Shown one piece after another: positions 17,859 to 27,533 of a stretch of DNA of 38,630 bases. This DNA comes from an uncultured Clostridia bacterium. Lineage in GTDB: Bacteria; Bacillota; Clostridia; TANB77; CAG-508. Below the pieces are notes generated by a model that was given only the letters and a program-made list of their open reading frames with translations, was not told the DNA's origin and searched no databases. The position numbers and the translations under genes were made by a program. Position 1 is the first letter of the stretch, and the number at the start of each line of letters is the position of its first letter. Where the stretch lies: assembly GCA_947624405.1 (NCBI GenBank), contig CANQKB010000002.1, positions 1 through 38,630 on the forward strand, read 5' to 3'.

Positions 17859-20800
17859 TTTCTTCTCCCGCTTCCTTCATTCCTACTAGTTTTATCAAGG
17901 TCGGTATTCCTTGTATAACCACATAGCCATAACTACGTCCACAATTATTCTCTAAATTTTGTCTATCACTTATTTCTATAAAATATTGATCCTCTATGCC
18001 ATTTCCAATGTAAATACCCGAATCATTTTCTACATATTTTTTGTACCATTCGTCATATTCATGGTTTTTAAATTTGTTTGTTTTTTCAATAATGATAAAA
18101 CTATATTTTTCTTTTTCCTTCGCATTATTTATCATTTCATAAAAATATTCTTCTTGTACATCACTTATAAATTTATCTAATCCATTAATAATTACTATGG
18201 TATGTGAAATCGTTGCATTTATTTTTTTATTATTCATTTTTGCCATAAATCTATCAATTTCATCACTCAAGCTCTCTTTTTTTGCTTTAATTGTATTTTC
18301 TGCATCAAATAAAACAATTTCAATACCATCTATCATACTTATTTCTTTTATCAAATAATTTACAAATTCAATTACATCTTCTATATTTTTTGATGTCATC
18401 GTACATACAAAATTCTTCTTAAAATCATAATTGAATATCTTTAACTCTTTTTTAGTTATTCCAATTGGTACTTTTGAAATATCTTTAATATAATCTTTTA
18501 TGTCTTCAACCAAAATTCTATCTGGTATTGTAGGTATCTCTGATGCCTCTGGGTTATTTTGTTTTTTTAGAATTTCTATTGTTTCATTAATTGTAGAATT
18601 ATAGTCAACTGCTTGACATATTTTGGCTGTTTGAAATTCATATACTGTATCATCATTTATGGTTACTAATCCTCTTCCAAATATGCTTGACGGTTTCTTT
18701 TTTCCGGCTTTTTCAAATATATTATAGTAATCATCTTCATTGTTTAATTGTAATGCTATTTTTTTCCTGAAGTTCTGTGTTAACCTATATCTCATATTAT
18801 TATAAGCACTAGTTGTTACTGTAAATACAATTCCACATTTTATTCCTTCACGAGTTATTGTTAAAAACAAATCATCAAATTTATCACCATACATTTCATC
18901 AAAAGCTTCATAATTATTTAATATTACTACTAACATTGGCATAGTATTGCCTTTTGTATTTACATATAATTCATAGTCTCCATTGTAATTTGACAATATA
19001 TTTTTTCTTTCCTTTATTTCTCTTTGTATCATTTCAAAAAATCTACTAATTTTTTCAAATTCACTTATAAATGTAACATCTCCAACATGTGGACTGTTTT
19101 TAAATATTTTTAATACTTCACTTCCAAAATCTAATATATAAATTTGAACTTCTTTTGAAGAATATGTTGTAATCAAATCATATACTATTGTGCTTAACAA
19201 TGTTTCTTTACCACTCTCTGCATTACCATAAATAATGACATTTCCACTTTTAGTGTAATTAATGTTTACTAATCCTTGTTTTTGATTATATGGATCATCA
19301 TATTCTCCAATAATAACATTTATTTCTTTTCCTTTAGCTGATACAGGATATTTCTTCTTTAACTTATCTAAATATATATTTTCTGGAATATCCTCTAACC
19401 ATAAATTATTTGTCTTAATATTCTCTTTTTTTGCTAATTCAATAATATATCTAACTATATTAGTTAATTGTTCTCCATAACTTACTACTCTTTTTGAGCC
19501 TATATTATCAACATCTTTTATAGGTATTCCTACGTTTGATACGAATTGTATAGATGTATCTACTGTTTTTTTTGTAGTATTTGATGGATAATAAGGAGCA
19601 CCAGCCCAAGCAGATTGACCTAATACAAAATAATCGTCATTTCCAACTTGCATATAAAATTGTCCTGAGCCTTTTAGGTTGGCTGCATCTGGTTTTTTGA
19701 TAACATCATTACTATCTTCTACGTCTTGAACTTTTAAACATATAGCAAACTTACTATTACTTCTAATTTGATCATTTACTATACCTGCTGGTTTTTGAGT
19801 AGCAAGTATTAAGTGTACTCCTAAACTTCTTCCTATTCTTGATACACTGATTAGTTCGTCCATAAATTCTTCTTGTTGTTGTTTTAATTCTGCGAATTCA
19901 TCACAAATGATTAATAGGTGTGGTATTGGTTTTTTCACTATACCTTCATGATATAATTTTTGATATTTATATATATCTATTGTTCCTTCATCTACTAAGT
20001 TTCTTGCTTCATTAAACATTATTTGTCTTCTTCTTAATTCACTTTGTATAGATGCGAGTGATCTTTGTAATCCATTAGTATCAATATTAGTTATTGTTCC
20101 AACTATATGTGGTAATTTTGTATCTCCTTTTTGAAAAGCACCTGCTAATCCTCCACCTTTATAATCAATAAGCAAGAATGACACATCATCAGGAGCATAA
20201 TTTATTGCAAGTGACAATATATATGTTATTATAAATTCACTTTTTCCAGAACCTGTACTTCCTGCTATTAGTCCATGTGGTCCATGCACTTTTTCATGAA
20301 TGTCTAATATTATCGGCATTCCCGATGAATCAATCCCTATTGGTGCTTTTAATGATATTGTTGTATCGTTTCTTTTCCATCTTTCTAGAATATTTAATTG
20401 TTCAATTAATCCTACATCATACATTTCTAAAAATGTATATGTGTTAGGAAGTAATGTTGAACCATTTGCTGAATACCTTATTGGTATATTTGATATGATT
20501 GGTATTAATTTTTCAAAAAATATTTCAAAATCTATGTCTATAGCTATTTCTCTTTGATTATTTTCCGAAATTTCGTTGTCAAATATTATTCCTTTTTTAT
20601 CTTTTTCTAAACTAACGAATGTTTTGCATTCATTTGGTAATTGCGATAAATCACTTGTTATTGATAGTAAGCTAAATCCCAAATTAGTTTTATTTTTCTG
20701 TATTTCATTTATTATCTTTAAATTTTCTACTCTTTTATAATCATCTGTTATAATTAAATAATATGGCATAAACATTTTATAGCTTGCATCATTATTTTCA

Positions 20801-20916
20801 TATGATTGCCTATTTCTCAATTCCTGTTCTAGATAACTTGAGATTTCTCTCATTTCATCAATATCATCTGCAAAAAATCTTATTGTTTTTGAAAAATTCC
20901 AAACATGTGGTAACAT
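17851..20916 (-). CDS. essC: Type VII secretion ATPase EssC, C-terminal FtsK/SpoIIIE part
   Basis: Motor of the type VII secretion system. This 1021-residue frame carries three tandem FtsK-like ATPase domains. The first is intact, with Walker A GSTGSGKS (219-226), LLIDYKGGG and LLIICDEFAEL (334-344). The second has a degenerate P-loop GNAESGKE (564-571), and the third has no recognisable P-loop; this is usual for EssC. It opens at MLPHVWNFS, which in homologues lies inside one continuous protein after the FHA/membrane part encoded at 20919-22442. No good ribosome binding site precedes this ATG, but it lies two bases after the upstream stop, so reinitiation is conceivable. The frame-break cause is discussed under the N-terminal part. 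Confidence 0.92.
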   Translation of the reverse strand: MLPHVWNFSKTIRFFADDIDEMREISSYLEQELRNRQSYENNDASYKMFMPYYLIITDDYKRVENLKIINEIQKNKTNLGFSLLSITSDLSQLPNECKTFVSLEKDKKGIIFDNEISENNQREIAIDIDFEIFFEKLIPIISNIPIRYSANGSTLLPNTYTFLEMYDVGLIEQLNILERWKRNDTTISLKAPIGIDSSGMPIILDIHEKVHGPHGLIAGSTGSGKSEFIITYILSLAINYAPDDVSFLLIDYKGGGLAGAFQKGDTKLPHIVGTITNIDTNGLQRSLASIQSELRRRQIMFNEARNLVDEGTIDIYKYQKLYHEGIVKKPIPHLLIICDEFAELKQQQEEFMDELISVSRIGRSLGVHLILATQKPAGIVNDQIRSNSKFAICLKVQDVEDSNDVIKKPDAANLKGSGQFYMQVGNDDYFVLGQSAWAGAPYYPSNTTKKTVDTSIQFVSNVGIPIKDVDNIGSKRVVSYGEQLTNIVRYIIELAKKENIKTNNLWLEDIPENIYLDKLKKKYPVSAKGKEINVIIGEYDDPYNQKQGLVNINYTKSGNVIIYGNAESGKETLLSTIVYDLITTYSSKEVQIYILDFGSEVLKIFKNSPHVGDVTFISEFEKISRFFEMIQREIKERKNILSNYNGDYELYVNTKGNTMPMLVVILNNYEAFDEMYGDKFDDLFLTITREGIKCGIVFTVTTSAYNNMRYRLTQNFRKKIALQLNNEDDYYNIFEKAGKKKPSSIFGRGLVTINDDTVYEFQTAKICQAVDYNSTINETIEILKKQNNPEASEIPTIPDRILVEDIKDYIKDISKVPIGITKKELKIFNYDFKKNFVCTMTSKNIEDVIEFVNYLIKEISMIDGIEIVLFDAENTIKAKKESLSDEIDRFMAKMNNKKINATISHTIVIINGLDKFISDVQEEYFYEMINNAKEKEKYSFIIIEKTNKFKNHEYDEWYKKYVENDSGIYIGNGIEDQYFIEISDRQNLENNCGRSYGYVVIQGIPTLIKLVGMKEAGEENE

Positions 20917-20918
20917 TT

Positions 20919-22442
20919 TTACATATTCCCAATATTTGTCATTACAATTTTTAAATCCTCATAACTATGAAATGCTATTAATTGTATTATAATATTTTGC
21001 ATTATTTTTTTGAATACTTCTTCATTTTTCACTATTATACCTGAGATATTCTTCTCCACCAATGAAGTAACTATCGGAGCCATTTCTATCATTTTTGAGT
21101 TATCTGCTATCGAATGCAATATTTCAAGTAGATTGTCATCTTCCATTTCAAATTGTTCTTCTGGAAATTGAAGATCAATTTTTAAAGGCACATTACCAAT
21201 TCCCCATCTTATAGATAAGAAGTCATAATCTTCAATTTTTCTTTCCCACAACCTAGAATCTTTGTGTAAAATTATTTTTGTACATTCTTCTATTGATACA
21301 TAATTTGCATATAGAATTTCTCTTTGTTTGTTCTTAATTTTGTTTATTGTAGTCCTTTTTTGATTCAAATATTCTTTATATCTTTTTTGTCTTTTTTCTT
21401 CATATCTAACTTTTCTCTTTTTTTCCCATTTTTGAGTTAATATAGGGAAAAGTATCATACTTATTAGCATTACAAAAGCCATTGCTAATGAAAAAAATGT
21501 TTCTTTCGCTGAAGCTGTACCATTAACTCTTCCATCTATTGTCATGACAATGGAAATCATCATCATCAATCCCATTGATAAACTTGAACCTAACACTAAG
21601 ATTGCTGGCATTTCTTCTTTATCACCTATTTGAGGTGGTGCATCTATTTTTACCTTTTCTTCTTCTATTATATTGGTAATCCTAGGAGCTCTTGAAAAAT
21701 AATCTTTACTACTATACAATTCTATTTCTTCATCATCTATTATTTCATTTGCATTTGCTTCTAATTTTTGTACTTCATCATTTAATTGGAAAAATTGCCT
21801 ACTATATTTTACTTTGTTTGAAGGATTATTTATAAATATACTGTTTCCCATTATAATTATCTTTAAACCTAGTATAAATATTACATCTCCATTAAGTAAT
21901 ACTCTTGCACTACTTTCTGCACTACCACCATTTATAAATGTTCCTATTCTTTTATCAAAGTTATCAATTACCCATCTACCATTCATTTGAAAAATTTTTG
22001 CATGTATATCAGATACAAGAAAATTATCATAAATAATTTGGCATTGAGAACCACTTCCAATATAAAATTCTTTTATATTCTCTATATTTAAGTGATAAAT
22101 CTCATTGTCACAAGCAGGTGCACAATATAATATATATATTTCATCATCCATATCATCTAACATGAGTGCATACATATTATATTCTTTTAATATAGTTCCT
22201 TTACTATATATACCAGCCATTTTCTTTAGTTTTATTTTATCATCACTTATATCTATAGCATTTGAATTAATTACCTTTACATTTGCATCTGTTTTTATCT
22301 GCCAATGTCCATCTTTTCCTTCTACATTTACCAGTTTTTTCTCTTTTCCTAGCGTATTATCAGTTATCCAATAATTGCCTATTGGAATTTTAGGTAAAAC
22401 TACCTTGTATAAAGAATTTTTACCTATTAATGTTACTAGCAA
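20919..22442 (-). CDS. essC: Type VII secretion ATPase EssC, N-terminal FHA/membrane part, frame-broken
   Basis: N-terminal third of EssC in a separate frame: 507 residues starting at a TTG (22440-22442) behind GGGGGTG. It has an N-terminal beta-rich FHA-like domain, a clear FHA domain with IGSGSQCQIIYDN and SDIHAKIF, two transmembrane helices (about 283-350) and a basic coiled segment. It ends EDLKIVMTNIGNM. In the -1 frame the DNA reads DKYWEYVKMLPHVW, the expected continuation. The simplest model is loss of about ten bases between two ACAAAT repeats near 20931-20940 (expected MTN-x-DKYWEYVK). A naturally split motor cannot be excluded. No CGG is involved. Confidence 0.88.
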   Translation of the reverse strand: MLVTLIGKNSLYKVVLPKIPIGNYWITDNTLGKEKKLVNVEGKDGHWQIKTDANVKVINSNAIDISDDKIKLKKMAGIYSKGTILKEYNMYALMLDDMDDEIYILYCAPACDNEIYHLNIENIKEFYIGSGSQCQIIYDNFLVSDIHAKIFQMNGRWVIDNFDKRIGTFINGGSAESSARVLLNGDVIFILGLKIIIMGNSIFINNPSNKVKYSRQFFQLNDEVQKLEANANEIIDDEEIELYSSKDYFSRAPRITNIIEEEKVKIDAPPQIGDKEEMPAILVLGSSLSMGLMMMISIVMTIDGRVNGTASAKETFFSLAMAFVMLISMILFPILTQKWEKKRKVRYEEKRQKRYKEYLNQKRTTINKIKNKQREILYANYVSIEECTKIILHKDSRLWERKIEDYDFLSIRWGIGNVPLKIDLQFPEEQFEMEDDNLLEILHSIADNSKMIEMAPIVTSLVEKNISGIIVKNEEVFKKIMQNIIIQLIAFHSYEDLKIVMTNIGNM

Positions 22443-22474
22443 TCAATTCACCCCCATACTGTAGTAATGTTTTT

Positions 22475-22768
22475 CTATCTTTCTTCTTCAATTTGTTTTT
22501 TACCTTCTTTTTTTCCAGCCTCACCACTTGTCTCATCGTCTAATTTTACGCCTTCCACTATTTCTGCATAACTTTTTGTCTCTGTTATTTTGCAATTTTT
22601 CTCTATTGCTTCTTGTAAAATTTTTGTCTTTACTTCAAAATTGTTTGTTGCATACCAATTTAAAGGAAATAAATCATTATTTTCTCTTGATAATAGTTTT
22701 ACCTCTCTCCCTTGTGATCTTATATATTCTGCTTCTAGCAAATAACATGCCATTTCACTTTCTTTCAT
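22475..22768 (-). CDS. Small hydrophilic protein, candidate immunity protein for the adjacent effector
   Basis: A 97-residue acidic protein (MKESEMACYLLEAEYIRSQG) with a Lys/Glu-rich tail. I do not recognise its family. It lies ten bases after the effector gene, between it and essC. Proteins in that place in polymorphic toxin loci are often immunity proteins; the role here is inference from position only. Confidence 0.6.
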   Translation of the reverse strand: MKESEMACYLLEAEYIRSQGREVKLLSRENNDLFPLNWYATNNFEVKTKILQEAIEKNCKITETKSYAEIVEGVKLDDETSGEAGKKEGKKQIEEER

Positions 22769-22777
22769 TTCTTCCTC

Positions 22778-25700
22778 CTATTTTTCCTTTTTCATCATTT
22801 CTAAATACCAATCTGGATAATCTCTCCTATACGTTTTCATATGCATATCATAAAATGTATCTGCAAATTCGTCTCCAAATGTTTCTCGTATTTGTTTCAA
22901 TCTTTTAGTCGAATCAACTGGTTGGAGTTCAATTGCGCCGTAATTTGCCATTATTTCAGATCTTTTGCTAACAGTATTCCCTTCATAATACTCCTTACCA
23001 TGACCATATGAAATTTTTACTTCTTCTCCCGCCTGATTCTTAGGTGATCCATCAAAAACTGCATCTACAATATCTGAAAGCATATCATTTCCACAATAAT
23101 CTTTCTCTATTAAACTTCTTACTGTTGGGTTAACTTCTGTATCTACTTTTCTATTTGCAATATCATCAATCATCTTTTCTCTTGTTGTACTTCCTGAATT
23201 TACTTTGTCAATGTAACTTTGTGGGAAATTATTTTCCTTCAAAAATTTTGTCATTTCTGCATCACTCATTGCATTTATTTTCTTTGCTATCTCTGGTTTA
23301 AAACTTTCTTTATATTCATTTAAATTTTTAAACCCTTGGCTTTTAACCTTTTCTTCTACTAGTTCAATTGCTTTTTGGTCGCAAGCACGATATTCAGTAT
23401 AAAGTTCATTTGCTAGCTTGTCTACTCTGCCTTCTTTCAAAGCATATTCTTTAGCTCTATTTAATACTCCTTCCATATCATCAGGTGATACTCTTTCTGC
23501 TACTATCTGATCAAATGCATGTTCTAATTCATGAAGTGCAACACCCGTATTTTCTCCGTTTTAGTTCTTGACCATCGAATAGAACTGTAGCAGTTGCTGC
23601 CCTGTAATGCGATGTTGCATTCTCATCTCCATCTATGAATCTAAAGTCAGGAATCTTGCGTTTTAGTTCTGCTAAACTATTTAGTTTCAAAAGTGCTCCC
23701 ATATTTCCATTATCTATAGATTCCTCATATGCTTTTATAACTAATTCTAAACTCTTTTGATTACTTGGACGTGCATCTGTCGATATTGAAAAAGCCTCTT
23801 TTATGTTTTTAGCAGTCATTTCCTTTCCTTTTGTTAATATTTCTACCATTTTTCTGTATCCATTATCTTCTGTGATAGAATCAAAGTTACCATTTTCTAT
23901 TTGTTTTTTTAAATTTTGAATATTTGCTTGAGTCACTTCTATATTTTGTTTTTTTAATGAATTATTAATAGCCTCATCTATTTTATCACTTACATCTTGC
24001 AAATTCTTTATTCTTTGTATATTCTTTACTAATGAATCATCTACCTCTATATCACCTACTTTGAGGTCTAAGCCCATTATAAATGGAAATGCAATACTAC
24101 CATCATCAATGATTTGCTCTACTTCTCCAACATTTTTTATTTCATCTAATAAACTTGATTTTGTATATACTATGTCTCGCCTCTTTGTAGCATCAAATAC
24201 ATCTTTTTCATTTACATTTTTTAAAGTTTTTCTAGCATCTATTACTTCTCCACCAACTGAGCCAACTAATCCTATTCCTAAATTGGTAAGTAAGCCTTGC
24301 CAGCCACCTTGGTCAGCCCATGCTTCTTCATAACTTTTGTTCGTAAACATTACATCTAGCAAAGCTCGATATGGAGTATCTATTGCATTAAATCCACTAT
24401 CTATTGCTACACGTGCTACTGCAGATGCTGTTTCAGAATTTCCTACCTTTAAATTATTAAGTTTTCCTCCTAAATACCATTGTACGCCTTCCCATACACC
24501 ACTTGCTGCACCATATCCTACTCCTTTTAATCCGTTCTTTAGTGTTCTCCATTCTGTTGCATCTTTTATCTTCTTCATTGCAAAATATTCGTCTTCACTT
24601 ATTTTTCCATTTGTATAATCCTTTCGAATTTTATTCCATTCTGCATCTGACAAGTTTGAAACATATACATATGAATTATATTGTGCTTCTGTCATTTCTC
24701 CATTTCTATATGCTTTCAATATATCATCTGCAACTGATTCTTTCATTTTATTCCATTCTTCACCTGTATAATTTCCAAAGCTTGATAAGCCAGCTGTTCC
24801 AGCAGAAGCTAATCCTGTTGATACTCCAAATAATCCAGCTGTTGCAACAGATAAAACAGCCACTCCTAACGTATATCCAATTCCATCTGCTACATTTGTT
24901 ACCACACCTTCTGATTTAAATGGCTTAAATGCCATATTATCAAGAAATTTACCAATAGACGTTTTTTCATAAAAAGATTTAAAGGCACTACCTACATAAT
25001 CTGTTGCAACAGTAGCCATTGTTGCTTTGAATAACTCACCAGTTTTTGTAAAAATTTTTCCATCTTGTTTTCCATTTATAATTGTATTAATTATATCATA
25101 TGCTCCTGTTCCTATTGCTCCTACTGCTGTCTCTGCCAGTAATACCGTTTTTCCAAGTCCTTCAACTAGTTTTGCTCCACCTTTCACAACCCCTACTGTT
25201 GCATTGGCGACAGATGCTGCTGTTTTTTCTATTCCACATATAGCTGGTTTTAGTACTTTTTCGTGTACCATCTTAAATGCTGATGATGCCTTCGTTCCAA
25301 GATAATTCATTGCATTGCCAGCTATACTTTCCACACCACTTATAACTTTTGTTGCTACTTTTCCAAATTTTGCACCAGTAGATATTGCAAATGATATCCC
25401 TGATTTTACAGTTTTGGCTACTTTTGCACCTGTTTTTTTAGCAAAACTTTTAGCATCATTTGCAAATTCTCCACTTTTAAAATAGTTTATAGCACTCTTT
25501 GTTGTCTTTTTTACTGCTTTAACAACTTCATTATCATCATTCAATCCTGACATTGAAACCGCTAACATTGGATTATTCATAAATGCAAATGTAGAAATTC
25601 GTGAATCTAACGCACTCATTACACTTTTATTACTTCCCTCTATTTTTTCAAAATTGCTAACACTTTTGTCTACCCATGTTCCAATGTCTTTTATTCTTCC

Positions 25701-25871
25701 TTGAACAGAACTGATATCTCTTTTTGCACTTTGTATCAAAGAATATCCTTGGAAATCACTTGGTAGCTTTACATTCCCCAAATACGTATTTGCATCTGTT
25801 AAATTTTTTACTGCATCATTAAGTACTGGTTTTACACTTCCCCTTAATCCTTCTACATTAATATTAAGCAT
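22778..25871 (-). CDS. T7SS effector with HELEH metalloprotease-like C-terminal domain, interrupted by an in-frame CGG +1 shift site
   Basis: About 1030 residues when one C is skipped. The N-terminal about 100 residues are helical (NLTDANTYLGNVKLPSDFQG) and resemble the N-terminus of the second effector at 36822-38360, suggesting an export module. The middle is Ala/Gly-rich with hydrophobic stretches (about 320-360). An in-phase CGG at 23556-23558 (codon 772) follows GQELK; read as Arg the frame stops eight codons later. Skipping the C gives LKGENTGVALHELEHAFDQ, with a HExxH zincin motif at 780-784. A possible third ligand, Glu 972, lies in SEIMANYGAIEL. Such zincin domains act as proteolytic toxins in other systems. 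Substrate is unknown. The restored HELEH is independent support for the shift. Confidence 0.8.
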
Positions 25872-25880
25872 TTTACCCTC

Positions 25881-26279
25881 CTATTTTGTTTCTCTTGCTC
25901 TTCTCTCTGCTTCTTCTATCTCTCGTAACGTATTTCTTAAGCTCCATATTGACGATTGATAACTGTTTATCTTACTATTTATTTCAGTTATTTTATTATT
26001 AATAGCAGTTATAACTCCACTATATAAATGACTTCTTATTTCTCCTACTTTATTTTTTTGCTCTTCCAATTCTTTTGCTTTTTTCTTTGCTGGATCACTT
26101 GTATAATTAGCTCTTAATCCCTCAAGTGCACTTGACAAACTATTTTGTGAAACTCCCAATGCTGCTATTGCTGAATTTATACTTGGTATTGCATTTTGAT
26201 ATTCCGTTTTTTCTTTTTGCAAAGAATTAATACTACTATTATAACTATTTATTCTTGAAATTGCAGTCCATTTATCCAT
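25881..26279 (-). CDS. Coiled-coil T7SS accessory protein (DUF5082-like)
   Basis: A 132-residue, nearly all-helical protein with a Ser/Asn-rich coiled coil at the start (ISRINSYNSSINSLQKEKTEY) and another near the end (INNKITEINSKINSYQSSI). It resembles small helical partners encoded next to LXG effectors, which help to target the effector to the secretion machine. It lies ten bases upstream of the effector. A similar protein accompanies the second effector. Family name is tentative. Confidence 0.65.
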   Translation of the reverse strand: MDKWTAISRINSYNSSINSLQKEKTEYQNAIPSINSAIAALGVSQNSLSSALEGLRANYTSDPAKKKAKELEEQKNKVGEIRSHLYSGVITAINNKITEINSKINSYQSSIWSLRNTLREIEEAERRARETK

Positions 26280-26321
26280 TTTTTAATCCTTTCTTGAATT
26301 AATAATGTTTTCTTTATTAAT

Positions 26322-26344
26322 AAAAATGCAGGTTTTTTCCTGCA
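26322..26344 (-). terminator. Intrinsic terminator or attenuator inside the T7SS operon
   Basis: On the minus strand TGCAGG, an A6 loop and CCTGCA are followed by TTTTTATT. It sits between the DUF4176 gene and the coiled-coil gene and could lower expression of the effector part relative to the WXG100 gene. Confidence 0.65.
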
Positions 26345-26361
26345 CACACAAAAGTTTTGTT

Positions 26362-26634
26362 TTAAATTTTTAAGTTTTTAAGTTTTTCTTTGAAACTTTT
26401 TTCTTCTTCATCTATGAGTCCCATATGATAAACTTGTTCAATTTGATCATGATTAAATAATGCAGTTTGAGTAGATGATAATATTCCTTCTGGATATAAG
26501 CAACCACTATAATCCCATATATTTGTTTCGTCTTCTCCATCCATTACACAAAAACCTGTTACCATTACTCTTTTAGTTCCACCTTTTAACATTACTACTG
26601 TTCCTATTGGTAAAAATTTTTCTCCTTTTTCCAT
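26362..26634 (-). CDS. DUF4176 domain protein
   Basis: A 90-residue protein with the DUF4176 pattern: LPIGTVVMLKGGTKRVMVTGF, then DYSGCLYPEG and FNHDQIEQVYHMG. The family is common in T7SSb loci of Firmicutes, but its function is unknown. It lies between the WXG100 gene and the effector and has an AAAGGAG ribosome binding site. Confidence 0.8.
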   Translation of the reverse strand: MEKGEKFLPIGTVVMLKGGTKRVMVTGFCVMDGEDETNIWDYSGCLYPEGILSSTQTALFNHDQIEQVYHMGLIDEEEKSFKEKLKNLKI

Positions 26635-26753
26635 TTTTATTTTCTCCTTTCACACTATTTTTTATGTTGACATTGTCATATTTTATAATTGCTCTTTTGT
26701 TATATTTTTATCCTAAATTTACATTTTTATTTAGCATTTAATTTCTTAAATAC

Positions 26754-26794
26754 TTTCCTTGGCAACCTCTTATTATTATAGTTGCCAAAGAAAA
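26754..26794 (-). terminator. Hairpin after the WXG100 gene, possible terminator or processing site
   Basis: On the minus strand TTTCTTTGGCAAC pairs with GTTGCCAAGGAAA (one mismatch), with a 14-base loop, eleven bases after the stop codon. The following T-run is weak, so read-through to DUF4176 is likely. Confidence 0.5.
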
Positions 26795-26804
26795 TATTTA
26801 AATT

Positions 26805-27419
26805 TTAGTTAACAGTGTTAGCTGTTTCTGTTGCTTGGATGTCTTCAAGTGTTTGTTGCATTAATTTTGAGAATGAACTTTCAATATTATCAAAAGATTG
26901 AATTATACTTTGTTTTAATTTTGTAAATTTTGCTTTGAATGCCTCTGATGCTTCTGATTGCCATTTAATCTTGTTGTATGTTGATTCTATTGTGTTCATT
27001 TTTTGTTTTGCATTTTTGAAATTTGTTGATACTTTTGTTTTTACAGCTGTAACATCACTTGTTAAAAATTTCATTCCGACATCATTTGGTGCAGCTATAT
27101 TTGTTATCTTTTTAGGTGAAGTTTTTGCTGCACTTGTTGCTTTTGAACCTTTATCAGCTTGAGCGTAGTTATTTGCAATAGTTTCCAATGCAAAAGGAAT
27201 TTCTCCTACTACTAATTCTAGCATTTCGTTAAGTTCAGGAGCTAATTCATTGAATTCTTTTACTAATGCATTATATCTTTTTCCATACCAAGAATTGTGC
27301 ATGTTAGTAATGCTTTTATATGCATTTGTAAGTTCTGTATTTAGTTCTTGTCCATAACTTCTCATTTGTTTAGCCTGTCCTGGGATTGCTTCATAATCAA
27401 CATTCATTATTTTTGCCAT
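26805..27419 (-). CDS. Tandem WXG100-like protein
   Basis: A 204-residue helical protein that looks like two fused WXG100 units. The first half has the WXG turn as W44-Y45-G46, with helices on both sides. The second half has the equivalent turn as W153-Q-S in IKWQSEASEAFKAKF, followed by helix residues that match WXG100 spacing. WXG100 proteins normally are about 100 residues and form dimers, so this may fold as an intramolecular dimer. It is the first gene of the operon, with a strong promoter and a TGGAGGTG ribosome binding site, so it is probably the most expressed. The Pro/Lys/Ala-rich linker is at about 92-112. Confidence 0.8.
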   Translation of the reverse strand: MAKIMNVDYEAIPGQAKQMRSYGQELNTELTNAYKSITNMHNSWYGKRYNALVKEFNELAPELNEMLELVVGEIPFALETIANNYAQADKGSKATSAAKTSPKKITNIAAPNDVGMKFLTSDVTAVKTKVSTNFKNAKQKMNTIESTYNKIKWQSEASEAFKAKFTKLKQSIIQSFDNIESSFSKLMQQTLEDIQATETANTVN

Positions 27420-27452
27420 ATTTGATTCACCTCCATTATTATTTTCAAAGTT

Positions 27453-27481
27453 ACTATATCATAACAAAATCTCTTTTTCAA
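27453..27481 (-). promoter_or_regulatory. Sigma-A-type promoter of the T7SS operon
   Basis: On the minus strand TTGAAA (27476-27481), a 17-base spacer and TATAGT (27453-27458), about 34 bases upstream of the WXG100 start. Confidence 0.75.
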
Positions 27482-27533
27482 TACTTTTTTTAAAAAACTT
27501 TTTAATATTATATTCGCATGGAGGTTACAAATA

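Noticed and set aside
20949..20955. Programmed -1 frameshift at T-TTA-AAA in essC
   Set aside because: The shifted product would read EDLKNCNDKYW and lose the conserved LKIVMT strand that the zero frame encodes; a small deletion fits better. Kept only as an alternative.
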